From: Leucobacter sp. G161 | GTDB lineage: Bacteria; Actinomycetota; Actinomycetes; Actinomycetales; Microbacteriaceae | Assembly (NCBI RefSeq): GCF_001482305.1 | Contig: NZ_LOHP01000001.1 | Coordinates: 1-64,000 of the forward strand | DNA length: 64,000 nucleotides | Reading direction: 5' to 3' | In this document: positions 43,543-52,759 of the stretch, piece after piece | Layout: each line of letters begins with the position of its first letter | Position numbering within the stretch: position 1 is the first letter of the stretch | Made by a program: the position numbers and the translations under genes | Notes under the pieces: model-generated | What the model was told of the DNA's origin: nothing | Databases searched by the model: none | The model's input: the letters and a program-made list of their open reading frames with translations, nothing else

Positions 43543-44664
43543 TTAGAGCAGGTGTCCGCCGCCCGAGACCTTCATGCGCTCGACGAGGCGCTTGACGTCT
43601 TGCGCGCGCGCCTTAGTCGTCACGAGCAGCACATCGGCGGTGTCGACCACGACGACGTCTTCCATACCGACGAGCGCGACGAGGCGGTCACTCTCAGAAA
43701 CGACGATGCCGCTTGAGGCGTCGGACAGGACCTGTGCGCCGTCGCCGAGCACGGCGAGATCGGACGGACGGCCGCGCGTCAGGAGGTTGGCGACCGAAGC
43801 GAAGTCGCCCACGTCGTCCCACTCGAAGTGCGCCGCAACGCAGACCATCTTGCCCGCGGCAGCTGCGGGCTCCGCAACCGTGTAGTCGATGGCGATCTTT
43901 GGCAGCGTCGGCCAGAGCCGTTCTCGCACCTCGGCGCCGCGCTTTTTGCCCCAGGAGGCTGCGATCTCGCGCAGGGCGTCGACGAGTTCGGGCTCAGCGA
44001 GCGCCATCTGATCGAGGAGCACACTCGCCTTCGCGATGAACATTCCGGCGTTCCAGAGATAGCCGCCCGATTTCAGGTAGCGCTCGGCGGTCTCCGCGTC
44101 GGGCTTCTCAACGAACTCGGTCACGTCGTAGAGGTCAAAGGGTGCGAGATCGGTGCGGGCTTCGCCGCACGAGATGTACCCGAAGCCGGTCGCCGCGTGG
44201 GTGGGGTGGATTCCGATGGTCGCGATGTAGCCCTGGTCGGCTGCGCGAACGGCCGTCGCGACCGCGCGCCGGAAGAGCACGTCGCCGCGGATCACGTGAT
44301 CGGCCGCAAACGAGCCGAGGATCGCGTCGGGATCGCGCAGTTCAAGGATCGCCGCGGCGAGTCCGATCGCTGCCGAGGAATCTTTCGGCTCGCTTTCAGT
44401 GACGAGGTTCTCAGGGAGGATGTCCGGAAGTTGCTCAACTACCGACTCCCGGTGTGCATTTCCGGTCACGACCATAATTCGCTCGGTGGGCACGAGCGGC
44501 TTCAGCCGCGACCACGTCGCCGACAGCAGCGAGTCGCCCGCGCCGGTCAGGTCGAGCAGGAACTTCGGCGCGTTGGCGCGGGAGAGAGGCCATAGCCGCG
44601 AGCCCACTCCACCCGCGGGGATGACACAGGTGAGGCGATCGAGCGCGGGGTTCGGAGACGTCAT
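43543..44664 (-). CDS. manC: Mannose-1-phosphate guanylyltransferase
   Basis: 373 residues. The nucleotide-binding VIPAGGVGSRLWPLSRANAPKFLLDL signature, SEPKDSSAAIGLAAA, GSFAADHVI, and EFVEKPDAETAERYL with GYLWNAGMFIAK define the GDP-mannose pyrophosphorylase family, single-domain form without the isomerase half. It makes GDP-mannose for envelope glycans and mannosylation. Divergent from sdhC; the 190-base gap contains a hairpin. Confidence 0.93.
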   Translation of the reverse strand: MTSPNPALDRLTCVIPAGGVGSRLWPLSRANAPKFLLDLTGAGDSLLSATWSRLKPLVPTERIMVVTGNAHRESVVEQLPDILPENLVTESEPKDSSAAIGLAAAILELRDPDAILGSFAADHVIRGDVLFRRAVATAVRAADQGYIATIGIHPTHAATGFGYISCGEARTDLAPFDLYDVTEFVEKPDAETAERYLKSGGYLWNAGMFIAKASVLLDQMALAEPELVDALREIAASWGKKRGAEVRERLWPTLPKIAIDYTVAEPAAAAGKMVCVAAHFEWDDVGDFASVANLLTRGRPSDLAVLGDGAQVLSDASSGIVVSESDRLVALVGMEDVVVVDTADVLLVTTKARAQDVKRLVERMKVSGGGHLL

Positions 44665-44715
44665 AGAGCCAGCCTAATGAATGCTCATGGGTGGCTTCCT
44701 ATCGCCGACTCGCGA

Positions 44716-44736
44716 GGGGGTGTTCGTGACACCCCC
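44716..44736. promoter_or_regulatory. Small GC hairpin upstream of sdhC
   Basis: 8-bp perfect stem GGGGGTGT/ACACCCCC with a TCGTG loop, in the divergent manC-sdhC gap, 120 bases before sdhC. It may be part of the sdh leader or an operator; function unknown. Confidence 0.3.
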
Positions 44737-44855
44737 AGAGAGTGCCATAATGGAAGTCGCAGAGAACTCTCAGCAATGTGGCGTGCCCGCATATCGGGTG
44801 CCTCCTCAAGAATGCTGACTCTGCTGCGTGTGCGTGACGACCAAGGAGGAAGCTC

Positions 44856-45272
44856 GTGTCAGCCCTACCCGCTGAAGCCGCTCCAGCGGCGAAGAAGAAA
44901 GCCCAACGTGGCGGTACGCTCTACCGTGGCAACGAGGGCATGTGGTCCTGGGTGCTTCACCGCATCACCGGTGTCGCCATCTTCTTCTTCTTGCTCGTGC
45001 ACGTGCTTGACACTGCACTCATTCGTGTGAGCCCTGAGGCTTACAACGCGGTGATGAGCGCCTATAAGACCCCGATCATGGGCCTCGGTGAGGCAGCGCT
45101 TGTCGCAGCCATCGTGTTCCACGCGTTCAATGGTCTGCGCATTATTCTTGTGGACTACTGGAGCAAGGGCGCCAAGTACCACAAGACGATGTTCTGGATC
45201 GTTATCGTGCTCTGGGCTGTGACGATGGCAGGCTTCCTGCCGCGTCACCTGATCAACGTGTTCAGTCACTAA
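44856..45272 (+). CDS. sdhC: Succinate dehydrogenase cytochrome b556 subunit
   Basis: 138 residues, GTG start with AAGGAGGA seven bases upstream. Three membrane helices; the first carries SWVLHRITGVAIFFFLLVHVLD and the second AAIVFHAFNGLRIILVDY, the histidines expected for heme b and quinone site. It anchors SdhAB in the membrane. First gene of sdhCDAB. Confidence 0.94.
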   Translation: MSALPAEAAPAAKKKAQRGGTLYRGNEGMWSWVLHRITGVAIFFFLLVHVLDTALIRVSPEAYNAVMSAYKTPIMGLGEAALVAAIVFHAFNGLRIILVDYWSKGAKYHKTMFWIVIVLWAVTMAGFLPRHLINVFSH

Positions 45273-45292
45273 GCGAGGGCGGAGTAACAATC

Positions 45293-45736
45293 ATGGCTAT
45301 GACAATTGACGCGCCCCGCGCGAAGACCCCGGCAAAGAAGAACACCAACTGGGAAAAGTGGGGCTGGATCTACATGCGCGTCTCTGGCGTGCTGCTGGTC
45401 GTGCTCGTGTTCGGACACCTCTTCTCGAACCTGATGATCGGTGACGGCATCAGCGCCATCGACTTCGGCTTTGTGGGCGGCAAGCTCGCGAACCCGTTCT
45501 GGAAGGTCTGGGACCTCCTGCTGCTGTGGCTCGCACTGATCCACGGCGCGAACGGCATGCGGACGATCGTGAACGACTACGTCGTGCGCCCGGGCCTGAA
45601 CAAGGTGCTCCGCACCCTGCTGTGGCTCTCCGCAGGGCTCCTTATCCTCCTCGGCACACTCGTGATCTTCACCTTTGATCCGTGCCCGGCGGGGGCTGAC
45701 CCCTCGCTCGTTGCCTCCTTCTGCTCGGCGAAGTAA
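45293..45736 (+). CDS. sdhD: Succinate dehydrogenase membrane anchor subunit
   Basis: 147 residues, three membrane helices: WIYMRVSGVLLVVLVFGHLFSNL, LLLWLALIHGANGMRTIVNDY and TLLWLSAGLLILLGTLVI. The conserved histidines in the first two helices can bind heme. It starts 20 bases after sdhC. Confidence 0.93.
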   Translation: MAMTIDAPRAKTPAKKNTNWEKWGWIYMRVSGVLLVVLVFGHLFSNLMIGDGISAIDFGFVGGKLANPFWKVWDLLLLWLALIHGANGMRTIVNDYVVRPGLNKVLRTLLWLSAGLLILLGTLVIFTFDPCPAGADPSLVASFCSAK

Positions 45737-45781
45737 CCGCCGAGCCTCAGAGACGTACAGAATTCAGCAGTAAGGAAACCA

Positions 45782-47613
45782 GTGACCACGAACACTCATG
45801 AGGGCGAAGACGTCACAGTGAAGGACGGCGTGACCTATCACCAGTTCGACGTTGTAATCGTCGGAGCGGGTGGTGCGGGCATGCGCGCCGCGATCGAGGC
45901 TGGCCCGAAGGCCAAGACCGCTGTCATCTCGAAGCTTTACCCGACTCGCTCCCACACGGGCGCGGCGCAGGGCGGCATGGCTGCTGCACTCGCAAACGTC
46001 GAGGAAGACAACTGGGAGTGGCACACCTTCGACACCGTCAAGGGCGGCGACTACCTCGTCGACCAGGATGCGGCGGAGATCCTCGCCAAGGAAGCCATCG
46101 AGGCCGTCATCGACCTCGAGAACATGGGCCTGCCCTTCAACCGTACGGCTGACGGCAAGATCGATCAGCGTCGCTTCGGCGGGCACACCCGCGATCACGG
46201 TAAGGCTGCGGTTCGCCGCGCCTGCTACGCCGCTGACCGCACGGGCCACATGATTCTGCAGACGCTGTTCCAGAACTGCGTGAAGCTGGGCATCAACTTC
46301 TACAACGAGTTCTACGTGCTCGACCTCGTCATGACCGGCGAGGGCAAGGACCGCAAGCCCGCAGGCGTCGTCGCCTACGAGCTCGCGACCGGCCAGCTGC
46401 ACGTCTTCCAGGCCAAGTCGATCGTTTTGCGACCGGTGGCTTCGGCAAGATCTTCAAGACGACGTCGAACGCGCACACCCTCACCGGTGACGGCGTCGGC
46501 ATCATCTGGCGCAAGGGTCTTCCGCTCGAGGACATGGAGTTCTACCAGTTCCACCCGACCGGCCTTGCGGGCCTCGGCATCCTCCTCACCGAGGGTGCGC
46601 GCGGTGAGGGTGCGATCCTCCGTAACGCGAGTGGCGAGCGCTTCATGGAGCGCTACGCGCCGACAATTAAGGATCTCGCGCCGCGTGACATCGTCGCCCG
46701 TTCGATGGTGCAGGAAGTGCTTGACGGCCGCGGCGCCGGCCCGAACAAGGACTACGTCTACCTCGACTGCACCCACCTGGGCGCCGAGGTGCTCGAGACG
46801 AAGCTCCCGGACATCACCGAGTTCGCTCGTACCTACCTCGGCGTCGATCCCGTCGTTGAGCCCGTGCCCGTCTTCCCGACCGCGCACTACGCGATGGGCG
46901 GCATCCCGACCAACGTCAACGCCGAGGTCCTCATGGACAACGACACCGTCGTTCCCGGCCTGTACGCCGCGGGTGAGTGCGCGTGCGTGTCCGTGCACGG
47001 CTCGAACCGTCTCGTCACCAACTCGCTGCTCGACATCAACGTGTTCGGTACGCGCTCGGGTAACGCGGCAGCTGACTACGCCGTGACCGCCGATTTCGTC
47101 GACCTCCCCGCGGATCCCGCGAAGGAGATTCGCGAGCTCGTCGAGCAGTTCCGTCACGGTAACGGCACCGAGCGCGTTGCGGACCTCCGCCGCGAGCTGC
47201 AGGAAGCCATGGACCGCGGCGCCCAGGTGTTCCGCACCGAGGATTCGCTCACGGAGGTGCTCGGCGTGATCCACGATCTGCGCCTGCGCTACATGAACGT
47301 TGGCGTGCAGGATCGCGGCATGCGGTACAACACCGACCTGCTCGAGGCGATTGAGCTCGGGTTCCTGCTCGACCTCGCGGAGGTGCTGACCTACACGGCG
47401 CGCAACCGCAAGGAGAGCCGTGGCGGCCACATGCGCGACGACTACCCGGATCGTGACGACGAGAAGTACATGCAGCACACGATGGCCTACCCCACGGGCG
47501 ACCCACATTCGGCGAACCCCGAGGACCACATCCGCCTGGATTGGAAGCCGGTCACCGTACTGAAGGACGAAGACGGCGAGTTGCGTTACCCGCCACTGGA
47601 GAGGAAGTACTAG
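45782..47613 (+). pseudogene. sdhA: Succinate dehydrogenase flavoprotein subunit, interrupted by a one-base frameshift
   Basis: GTG start with AAGGAAACCA upstream. The first ~215 codons encode a normal SdhA start: [34 protein letters not shown] with the FAD-linking histidine, [21 protein letters not shown]. At GTTTTGCG (46424-46431) one base is missing compared with the expected GTTTTCGCG (Val-Phe-Ala-Thr-Gly-Gly). The correct frame resumes at 46429 and runs intact to 47613 ([21 protein letters not shown]). As no other sdhA is visible and the operon is otherwise perfect, a sequencing or assembly error is as likely as true loss. Confidence 0.9.
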
Positions 47614-47616
47614 AAC

Positions 47617-48384
47617 ATGAGTGCTGTCACCACTGAGGCACCCGGCGAGAACGCCGTGGAAGAGATCAAGCCGTTCAACGTCACCCTGCTGATCCGCCGT
47701 TTTGACCCGGAATCGGGCCGAGGCGCGTACTGGGAAGACTTCGACGTCGAGATGTACCCGACGGACCGCATTCTTGATGCGCTCCACCAGATCAAGTGGG
47801 ACATGGACGGCACCCTGTCGTTCCGTCGTTCCTGCGCGCACGGCATTTGCGGCTCGGATGCGATGCGCATCAACGGCCGCAACCGCCTCGCCTGCAAGAC
47901 CCTCATCAAGGATCTTGACATCACGAAGCCGATCTACGTTGAGGCGATCAAGGGCCTGCCCCTCGAGAAGGATCTCATCGTCGACATGGAGCCGTTCTTC
48001 GCGTCGTTCCGTGAGGTGCAGCCGTTCCTCGTCGCGAACTCGGCGCCGGAGCCCGGCAAGGAGCGCATCCAGGACATTGCAGCTCGTGAGCGCTTCGATG
48101 ACACCACGAAGTGCATCCTCTGTGCTGCCTGCACCACGTCGTGCCCCGTGTTCTGGACCGACGGCCAGTACTTCGGCCCGGCCGCGATCGTGAACGCACA
48201 CCGCTTCATCTTCGATTCGCGCGACGATAACGCACAAGTTCGCCTGGACATCCTCAATGACAAGGAAGGCGTGTGGCGCTGCCGCACCACCTTCAACTGT
48301 TCAGAGGCATGCCCGCGCGGCATCCAGGTCACCAAGGCAATCGCCGAGGTCAAGGCCGCGATCCGCACCGGCGTCACGGTGTAA
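47617..48384 (+). CDS. sdhB: Succinate dehydrogenase iron-sulfur subunit
   Basis: 255 residues. An N-terminal ferredoxin domain carries SCAHGICGSDAMRINGRNRLAC for the 2Fe-2S centre. The C-terminal domain carries CILCAACTTSCP and later CRTTFNCSEACPRGI for the 4Fe-4S and 3Fe-4S centres. It passes electrons from SdhA to quinone. Starts 3 bases after sdhA and ends the operon before a strong terminator. Confidence 0.96.
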   Translation: MSAVTTEAPGENAVEEIKPFNVTLLIRRFDPESGRGAYWEDFDVEMYPTDRILDALHQIKWDMDGTLSFRRSCAHGICGSDAMRINGRNRLACKTLIKDLDITKPIYVEAIKGLPLEKDLIVDMEPFFASFREVQPFLVANSAPEPGKERIQDIAARERFDDTTKCILCAACTTSCPVFWTDGQYFGPAAIVNAHRFIFDSRDDNAQVRLDILNDKEGVWRCRTTFNCSEACPRGIQVTKAIAEVKAAIRTGVTV

Positions 48385-48411
48385 CGCTCTGCGGCGAATG
48401 CGCCCGCGCTC

Positions 48412-48457
48412 AGCCCCTCCCGGGAACGGCTACTGCCGAATCCGGGAGGGGCTTTTG
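48412..48457 (+). terminator. Intrinsic terminator of the sdh operon
   Basis: 12-bp perfect stem AGCCCCTCCCGG/CCGGGAGGGGCT (48412-48423, 48442-48453) followed by TTTGCTTT. The rest of the gap to 48680 contains only GTTTC-GT-GAAAC (48500-48511), an operator-like palindrome. Confidence 0.88.
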
Positions 48458-48680
48458 CTTTGCCGCTGGTAGTTATCTAATTTACAGCTGACTGTCAGTG
48501 TTTCGTGAAACGGTGTCCTCGTGGCGCACAGCGTGGCGTGCCAGAGGTACTCAGGGTGCTGCGTCATGGGAGTATCCGCGTGCCTGTTGTGGGGATAGGG
48601 GACGTAACCATTGTTCGAAACGGTCGTTACCCAACGAGTTCGCATGGTGTTGGCGTGGCGGCGACAACCTTGGAGACACC

Positions 48681-50558
48681 ATGAAACGAAGAATTCGAAC
48701 GGTTGGCGCCCTCGGCGCAGCCGGTGCATTGCTCCTGACCAGCATGGGGGTGACTGCGGCCTCGGCCGCCGAGCCCGAGTTCACCATCGACGCCTATGCG
48801 AGCGATGGAAGTGAACAGATTACCTCGATGGGTGAATTCCTGTTCGACTCCCGTAAGAGCGACGAGCCGGGTACCACCTACGACATGGCGTACCGCGGCT
48901 CGCTCGACATGACCAGCATCTGGGCCGAGTATCTCTCGTTGCGCGGGGCGGGGGCGGGGTTGGTTGGCGGTGAAACTGCCTGGCAAAACTCAAGATTCTA
49001 TGGCACCTGGGACGCAACGTTTGGGATAGATCCCGAGGTGGTCAGCGTTGACGAGTCGCTGTTGACCTGTGAGGCAATGCAAGCGGAGTTCGTGGCCCAG
49101 AACGTCGGCACGTCCGCTGGCGACATGCTGCAGTGCGAAAGTGTTGCATTTAACGCTGCCTCAGGCAGCCTCACCATCAGAATTGCTCTGCTCAGGGCGA
49201 ATGGCGACCCTGTCATAGGCTCGGATCTTGATCGCGCTGCGACTGAGCCTCCCCAAGTGCTCATCCCGACCCCGCCCGGTGCGCTCTTCGTGCAGCAGTC
49301 AGCGTTCGAGGCGGGCAAAACGTTCGCGCTCACCAACGCGAATATCTCTGGGGAGATGAAAATAGACCACTGGCTTGCGGGTAACATTCCGGTCAGCTTC
49401 AATGAGCCCGGAAACGATGTTCCGCTGAGCATGGTCCCCACGTTCGACTCCGAGTACAGTTTCTCGAGTCTCACCGAGGGGGAGGAGCTGCCCGAAGCCG
49501 TCCTCGCCCAGCTGCCCGCAGGAGAATTCATGCTGCGGGACGGGACCGAGGTCGCGCCAGTGGCTCCTGCCGAACCCAACGTGCCCGTCGACGAGGACAG
49601 GGCGTGGGTGTTCCGCGGCTGGGATCCGGCAACCACCACGGTTGCCGGCGAAAACCTCAGCTTCGTTGGCGGCTGGGAGCTGACGGAGGACGACGGCTCC
49701 GGTGGCGACGATGACGATGAGGACAACGTCTTCGGCGTCAGCTATCGGTTCCATGCGGCAGACGCCGTGGGTGACGGGCCACTCCCCGACGCAGTGCTTG
49801 CGTTGCTGCCGACAACTGACGACAAGTTCGCCCCGGGTGACACCGTCGTCCCTCTGCCGCCAGCGCAAACTCAGGTCGTTGAAACGAGTGACGACCTCGA
49901 AGCAGGCGTCCGAACGGTGACAACCTGGGATTTCGTGGGGTGGGACAGCGAATCAATTGAGATCAGCGACAGTGACATCGTCTTCACCGGAACATGGAGC
50001 AAGACGGTCACCGAGGAGCCAATCGTTGTCGAAGATACATTCGGCGTGACCTACGTGTTCCGGGCAGCTGACGGGGTGGACAGCCCGCTGCCTGATTCAG
50101 TGCTTGGGCTGCTCCCGGTGAGCAACGAGCGCTTCGTCAGCGGTGACACCGTGACTCCCATCGCGTTGAGCGAGACCCAGGTCATCGAAACCGCGGACGA
50201 TGAGGGGCAGAACATCCGGACCGTGACGACGTGGACGTTCGGTGGGTGGGAGCCAGAGACAGCCGAAGTCACTGACTCCGATGTGGTCTTCACGGGAGCA
50301 TGGGAGATGAAGGTCGAAACCAGCCTGATCACGCCGGGCCCTGATCCCACGCCGGACCCGGATCCCACGCCAGATCCAGCGCCGACGCCTGACCCAACAC
50401 CTACGCCCGAAGACGGCAAGAAGTCGCCGCTGCCGGGCACCGGTGGAGCCGGTCCGGGACTGCTCGTCGCCGGAGCAGCGTTGCTGCTCGCAGCGGGATC
50501 CGCAGTCGTGCTGCGGAATGTTCGACGCCAGGCACGCAACGCGGACCAGGCGGTCTAA
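48681..50558 (+). CDS. LPxTG-like cell-wall protein with SHIRT-type repeats
   Basis: 625 residues from ATG 48681 (GGAGA upstream; the frame is open earlier but the signal peptide begins here). Signal peptide up to about residue 30 (TAASAAE). A ~230-residue unique region is followed by three repeats of the SHIRT pattern, YxFxxxx...LPxAVLxLLP...GDTVxP...VxxxWxFxGW...F.G.W, at about 49447-49690, 49729-50020 and 50035-50310. Then comes a Pro-Asp linker (TPDPDPTP), the sorting motif LPGTGG at 50430, a hydrophobic helix and a basic end. Likely sortase-anchored stalk or adhesin; no ligand can be read. Confidence 0.85.
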   Translation: MKRRIRTVGALGAAGALLLTSMGVTAASAAEPEFTIDAYASDGSEQITSMGEFLFDSRKSDEPGTTYDMAYRGSLDMTSIWAEYLSLRGAGAGLVGGETAWQNSRFYGTWDATFGIDPEVVSVDESLLTCEAMQAEFVAQNVGTSAGDMLQCESVAFNAASGSLTIRIALLRANGDPVIGSDLDRAATEPPQVLIPTPPGALFVQQSAFEAGKTFALTNANISGEMKIDHWLAGNIPVSFNEPGNDVPLSMVPTFDSEYSFSSLTEGEELPEAVLAQLPAGEFMLRDGTEVAPVAPAEPNVPVDEDRAWVFRGWDPATTTVAGENLSFVGGWELTEDDGSGGDDDDEDNVFGVSYRFHAADAVGDGPLPDAVLALLPTTDDKFAPGDTVVPLPPAQTQVVETSDDLEAGVRTVTTWDFVGWDSESIEISDSDIVFTGTWSKTVTEEPIVVEDTFGVTYVFRAADGVDSPLPDSVLGLLPVSNERFVSGDTVTPIALSETQVIETADDEGQNIRTVTTWTFGGWEPETAEVTDSDVVFTGAWEMKVETSLITPGPDPTPDPDPTPDPAPTPDPTPTPEDGKKSPLPGTGGAGPGLLVAGAALLLAAGSAVVLRNVRRQARNADQAV

Positions 50559-50729
50559 ACGCAGGATCTGCATCCGTGCCTGACGCGCGTGTGTAGTCGC
50601 GGGGTGAGTGGTGGGGCCGAAAGGCCTCCACCACCCACCCCGTTCGACGTTACGTTCAAGCCTGCGCAGCGGAGGAGGGGGTGTGCGAACTCACATCTTC
50701 GATAGTCGCCTCGGCTGGCGGAGCGCCCG

Positions 50730-52445
50730 TTAGGTACTGGCCTTGGGCGACCAGGTAATGGGTGGTCGTACCCACGGCGGCCACGTCGTTGGAGGGTCAA
50801 CGGTTGGTGGCTCGATGACCGGTGGCTCGATGATGGGTGGCTCGATGATGGGTGGCTCGATGATGGGTGGCTCGATGATGGGTGGCTCGATGATGGGTGG
50901 CTCGATGACCGGTGGCTCGATGATCGGGGGTTCGACGATGGGCGGCTCGATCACCGGGGGTTCGATGACCGGGGGTTCCACGATCGGGGGCTTGATGACT
51001 GGTGGTTTCACGATGGGTGGCTCGATGACCGGTGGCTCGATGACCGGTGGCTCGATCACCGGGGGCTCGATGACCGGGGGCTCCACCGTGGGTGGCTCCG
51101 TCACAGGCGGATCGACCAGAGGAGTTGGTGTGTGCGGCTCGTCGGGTTCTCGTGGTGCGGGGGTGGCCGGCAGCGGCAGCGGCTGCGGCACCGTGACATG
51201 CTCGCCGCTGTCGGGTATCAGCGCGGGTGGCAGGCCGTCTGCCGTCGCGATTGCCTGGTCGAGCGCGGGGAGGACCTCGCCGCTAGTGGCAGCTTCGCCT
51301 GATTGATCTGAGGCCCGCTCGCGCGTGCGGCTCGGGGCCTGAGTGCCAGGAGACGCGGCCGCGGGGGCACCATCCGCGCCGTGATCCGTGCCGGCTGAGG
51401 CGACGGGAGCTGCGAGTGGAACTTCGGCGGGGAGCGAGATCGCGGCGACGCCGACACCGGCGGCTGCGACGAGGAGCAAGCTGGCGCCACCGATCGCCGC
51501 GGGCAGGCCAATGGAGCTCACGAGCCCGCTCACTCCGGAGGCAATGGCGGCAGGAATGGATCCCGCCGTCGCCCCGCCTCCCGCAGCCGCGCCCCCGCCC
51601 TGGGCGCCGGCTGCCACTGCGGCTCCGCCGGCCGTAATTCCGACGTAGCCTGCGATGTTGAGTTGCTCGGCGAGCGCGGCGGTGCCGGCAGCGCCGAGGG
51701 AAATCCAAGCGAGCACGAGCCCGAGCTGCCGGTTCAGGGTCGCGGCCTCTACCGCCGCGAGCGCACACGACGCGCACTCATCGAGGTGGATTTCCACCTC
51801 CCGAGTCACCCTGGCCGTGAGCTTCCTGCGTTGGTAGCGTTGCAGGTTCTCGATCGTGGATCGACACGCCTCGTCAGCAAGCTGCCGATTCACGTGGGCT
51901 TCAACCCAAGCAGATTTCAGGGCGTCTCGGGCTCGGCCGGCGAGCACCGAGGTGCTGTTCGCTGAGATACCGAGCAGCTTCGCTGCCTCGCGCGGCGGCA
52001 TTCCTTCGACCTCGGTGTACCAGAGCACAGACTGCCAGCGAGGCGTGAGCGTGGCGAATGCCTCGGTGACGGCGTTGAGGTCAAAGGCGTTGTCTTCCCA
52101 GGGAGCGGTTTCGTGGAGCGCGGGGGCGTCGGTGAGTTCCACGTCGGTGTGCTCGCCAGCGCGGAACCGATTCGCTGCCGCTGAACGGATGACCCGGTAG
52201 AGGTACGGGCGGAATGCTCCCTGTGGGCCGCGGCCGTCGCGCACGAGCTCGAGGATGGTGAGGTAGGCCTCTGACACCAGATCTTCGGGGTCGAGGGAGG
52301 GAGCAAGGCTGCGTGCGGCGGTGAGCCCGGGTTTGCGGTGCCGCTCCCAGAGCTCCGCGAATGCCGCAGTATCCCCCTCACGAGAGGCAGAGAGGAGCTC
52401 CTCATCAGGCATCGCTTGACGATCCTGGTTGACATCCTTGCGCAC
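50730..52445 (-). CDS. ECF-type sigma factor fused to anti-sigma zinc finger, membrane helix and proline-rich wall repeat
   Basis: 571 residues, GTG start with GGGGGA upstream (ATG 52412 also possible). Residues ~15-95: sigma region 2 (FAELWERHRKPGL, DPEDLVSEAYLTILELVRDG, FRPYLYRVIRSAA). Residues ~122-180: region 4 (LTPRWQSVLWYTEVEGMPPREAAKLLGISANS). Residues 200-230: HLDECASC (His220, Cys224, Cys227), the ZAS zinc site of anti-sigma factors. A hydrophobic helix lies at ~312-336. The tail has about 22 units of PP-[V/I/T]-[I/V]-E. Sigma and anti-sigma are in one chain; the tail would lie outside the membrane. Convergent with the SHIRT protein gene, 170 bases away. Confidence 0.87.
   Translation of the reverse strand: MRKDVNQDRQAMPDEELLSASREGDTAAFAELWERHRKPGLTAARSLAPSLDPEDLVSEAYLTILELVRDGRGPQGAFRPYLYRVIRSAAANRFRAGEHTDVELTDAPALHETAPWEDNAFDLNAVTEAFATLTPRWQSVLWYTEVEGMPPREAAKLLGISANSTSVLAGRARDALKSAWVEAHVNRQLADEACRSTIENLQRYQRRKLTARVTREVEIHLDECASCALAAVEAATLNRQLGLVLAWISLGAAGTAALAEQLNIAGYVGITAGGAAVAAGAQGGGAAAGGGATAGSIPAAIASGVSGLVSSIGLPAAIGGASLLLVAAAGVGVAAISLPAEVPLAAPVASAGTDHGADGAPAAASPGTQAPSRTRERASDQSGEAATSGEVLPALDQAIATADGLPPALIPDSGEHVTVPQPLPLPATPAPREPDEPHTPTPLVDPPVTEPPTVEPPVIEPPVIEPPVIEPPVIEPPIVKPPVIKPPIVEPPVIEPPVIEPPIVEPPIIEPPVIEPPIIEPPIIEPPIIEPPIIEPPIIEPPVIEPPTVDPPTTWPPWVRPPITWSPKAST
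50791..51120 (-). repeat. 15-bp minisatellite encoding the proline-rich tail
   Basis: About 22 tandem units of 15 bases (GGTGGCTCGATGATG and variants on the + strand). Runs of identical units at 50820-50910 suggest recent slippage, so repeat number is likely to vary between strains. It is coding sequence of the sigma fusion, not a CRISPR array. Confidence 0.9.
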
Positions 52446-52759
52446 ATTTCCCCCGTGAAGTGTTCCCCCGTAGGCACGGCAACGCGACCCGCGTTGGCAT
52501 GCCTCATGCTCAGTATCCGCGCCCCCCAGCGCGAATGCTTCCTTACCAGTATCGCGGGTCGCAACGCGAATTTACGAATCCGAAATCCTTTTGAAATAAT
52601 TTCGTGAACGCGCGTCACGATTTGTGGTTTTTCACGTGTTATTAAATGCCCGGCTCCTCACCGCAATCCCCCCAGGACTGCATTCGTGGTGCGGAGCTGG
52701 GCGCTTAACACGCGGCCACGAGCCCTCGACCGCTCTGCGGTCGCGCTACACTCGCTCTC
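52446..52759. promoter_or_regulatory. Divergent promoter region between the sigma fusion and yihY
   Basis: No gene. An AT-rich patch at 52555-52650 (TTTTGAAATAATTTCGTG and TTATTAAATG) is the likely promoter zone. No clear -10/-35 pair can be fixed. Confidence 0.4.

Noticed and set aside
46400-46440. Programmed frameshift in sdhA
   Set aside because: No slippery heptamer followed by a pseudoknot is evident, and SdhA is not known to use recoding; a missing base is the simpler explanation.
46375-48237. A 620-codon open frame on the - strand opposite sdhA/sdhB
   Set aside because: Antisense shadow of well-conserved sdh genes; repetitive Val/Glu/Arg/His composition and no recognisable domain.
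50791-51120. CRISPR-like array
   Set aside because: Units are 15 bases, contiguous, and have no spacers; they are a coding minisatellite.
50743-51306. Gly-Ser-Met repeat protein on the + strand over the minisatellite
   Set aside because: The 15-bp repeat is open on both strands; the - strand reading joins a sigma factor and anti-sigma domain in frame, whereas the + strand reading has no signal, start context or partner.
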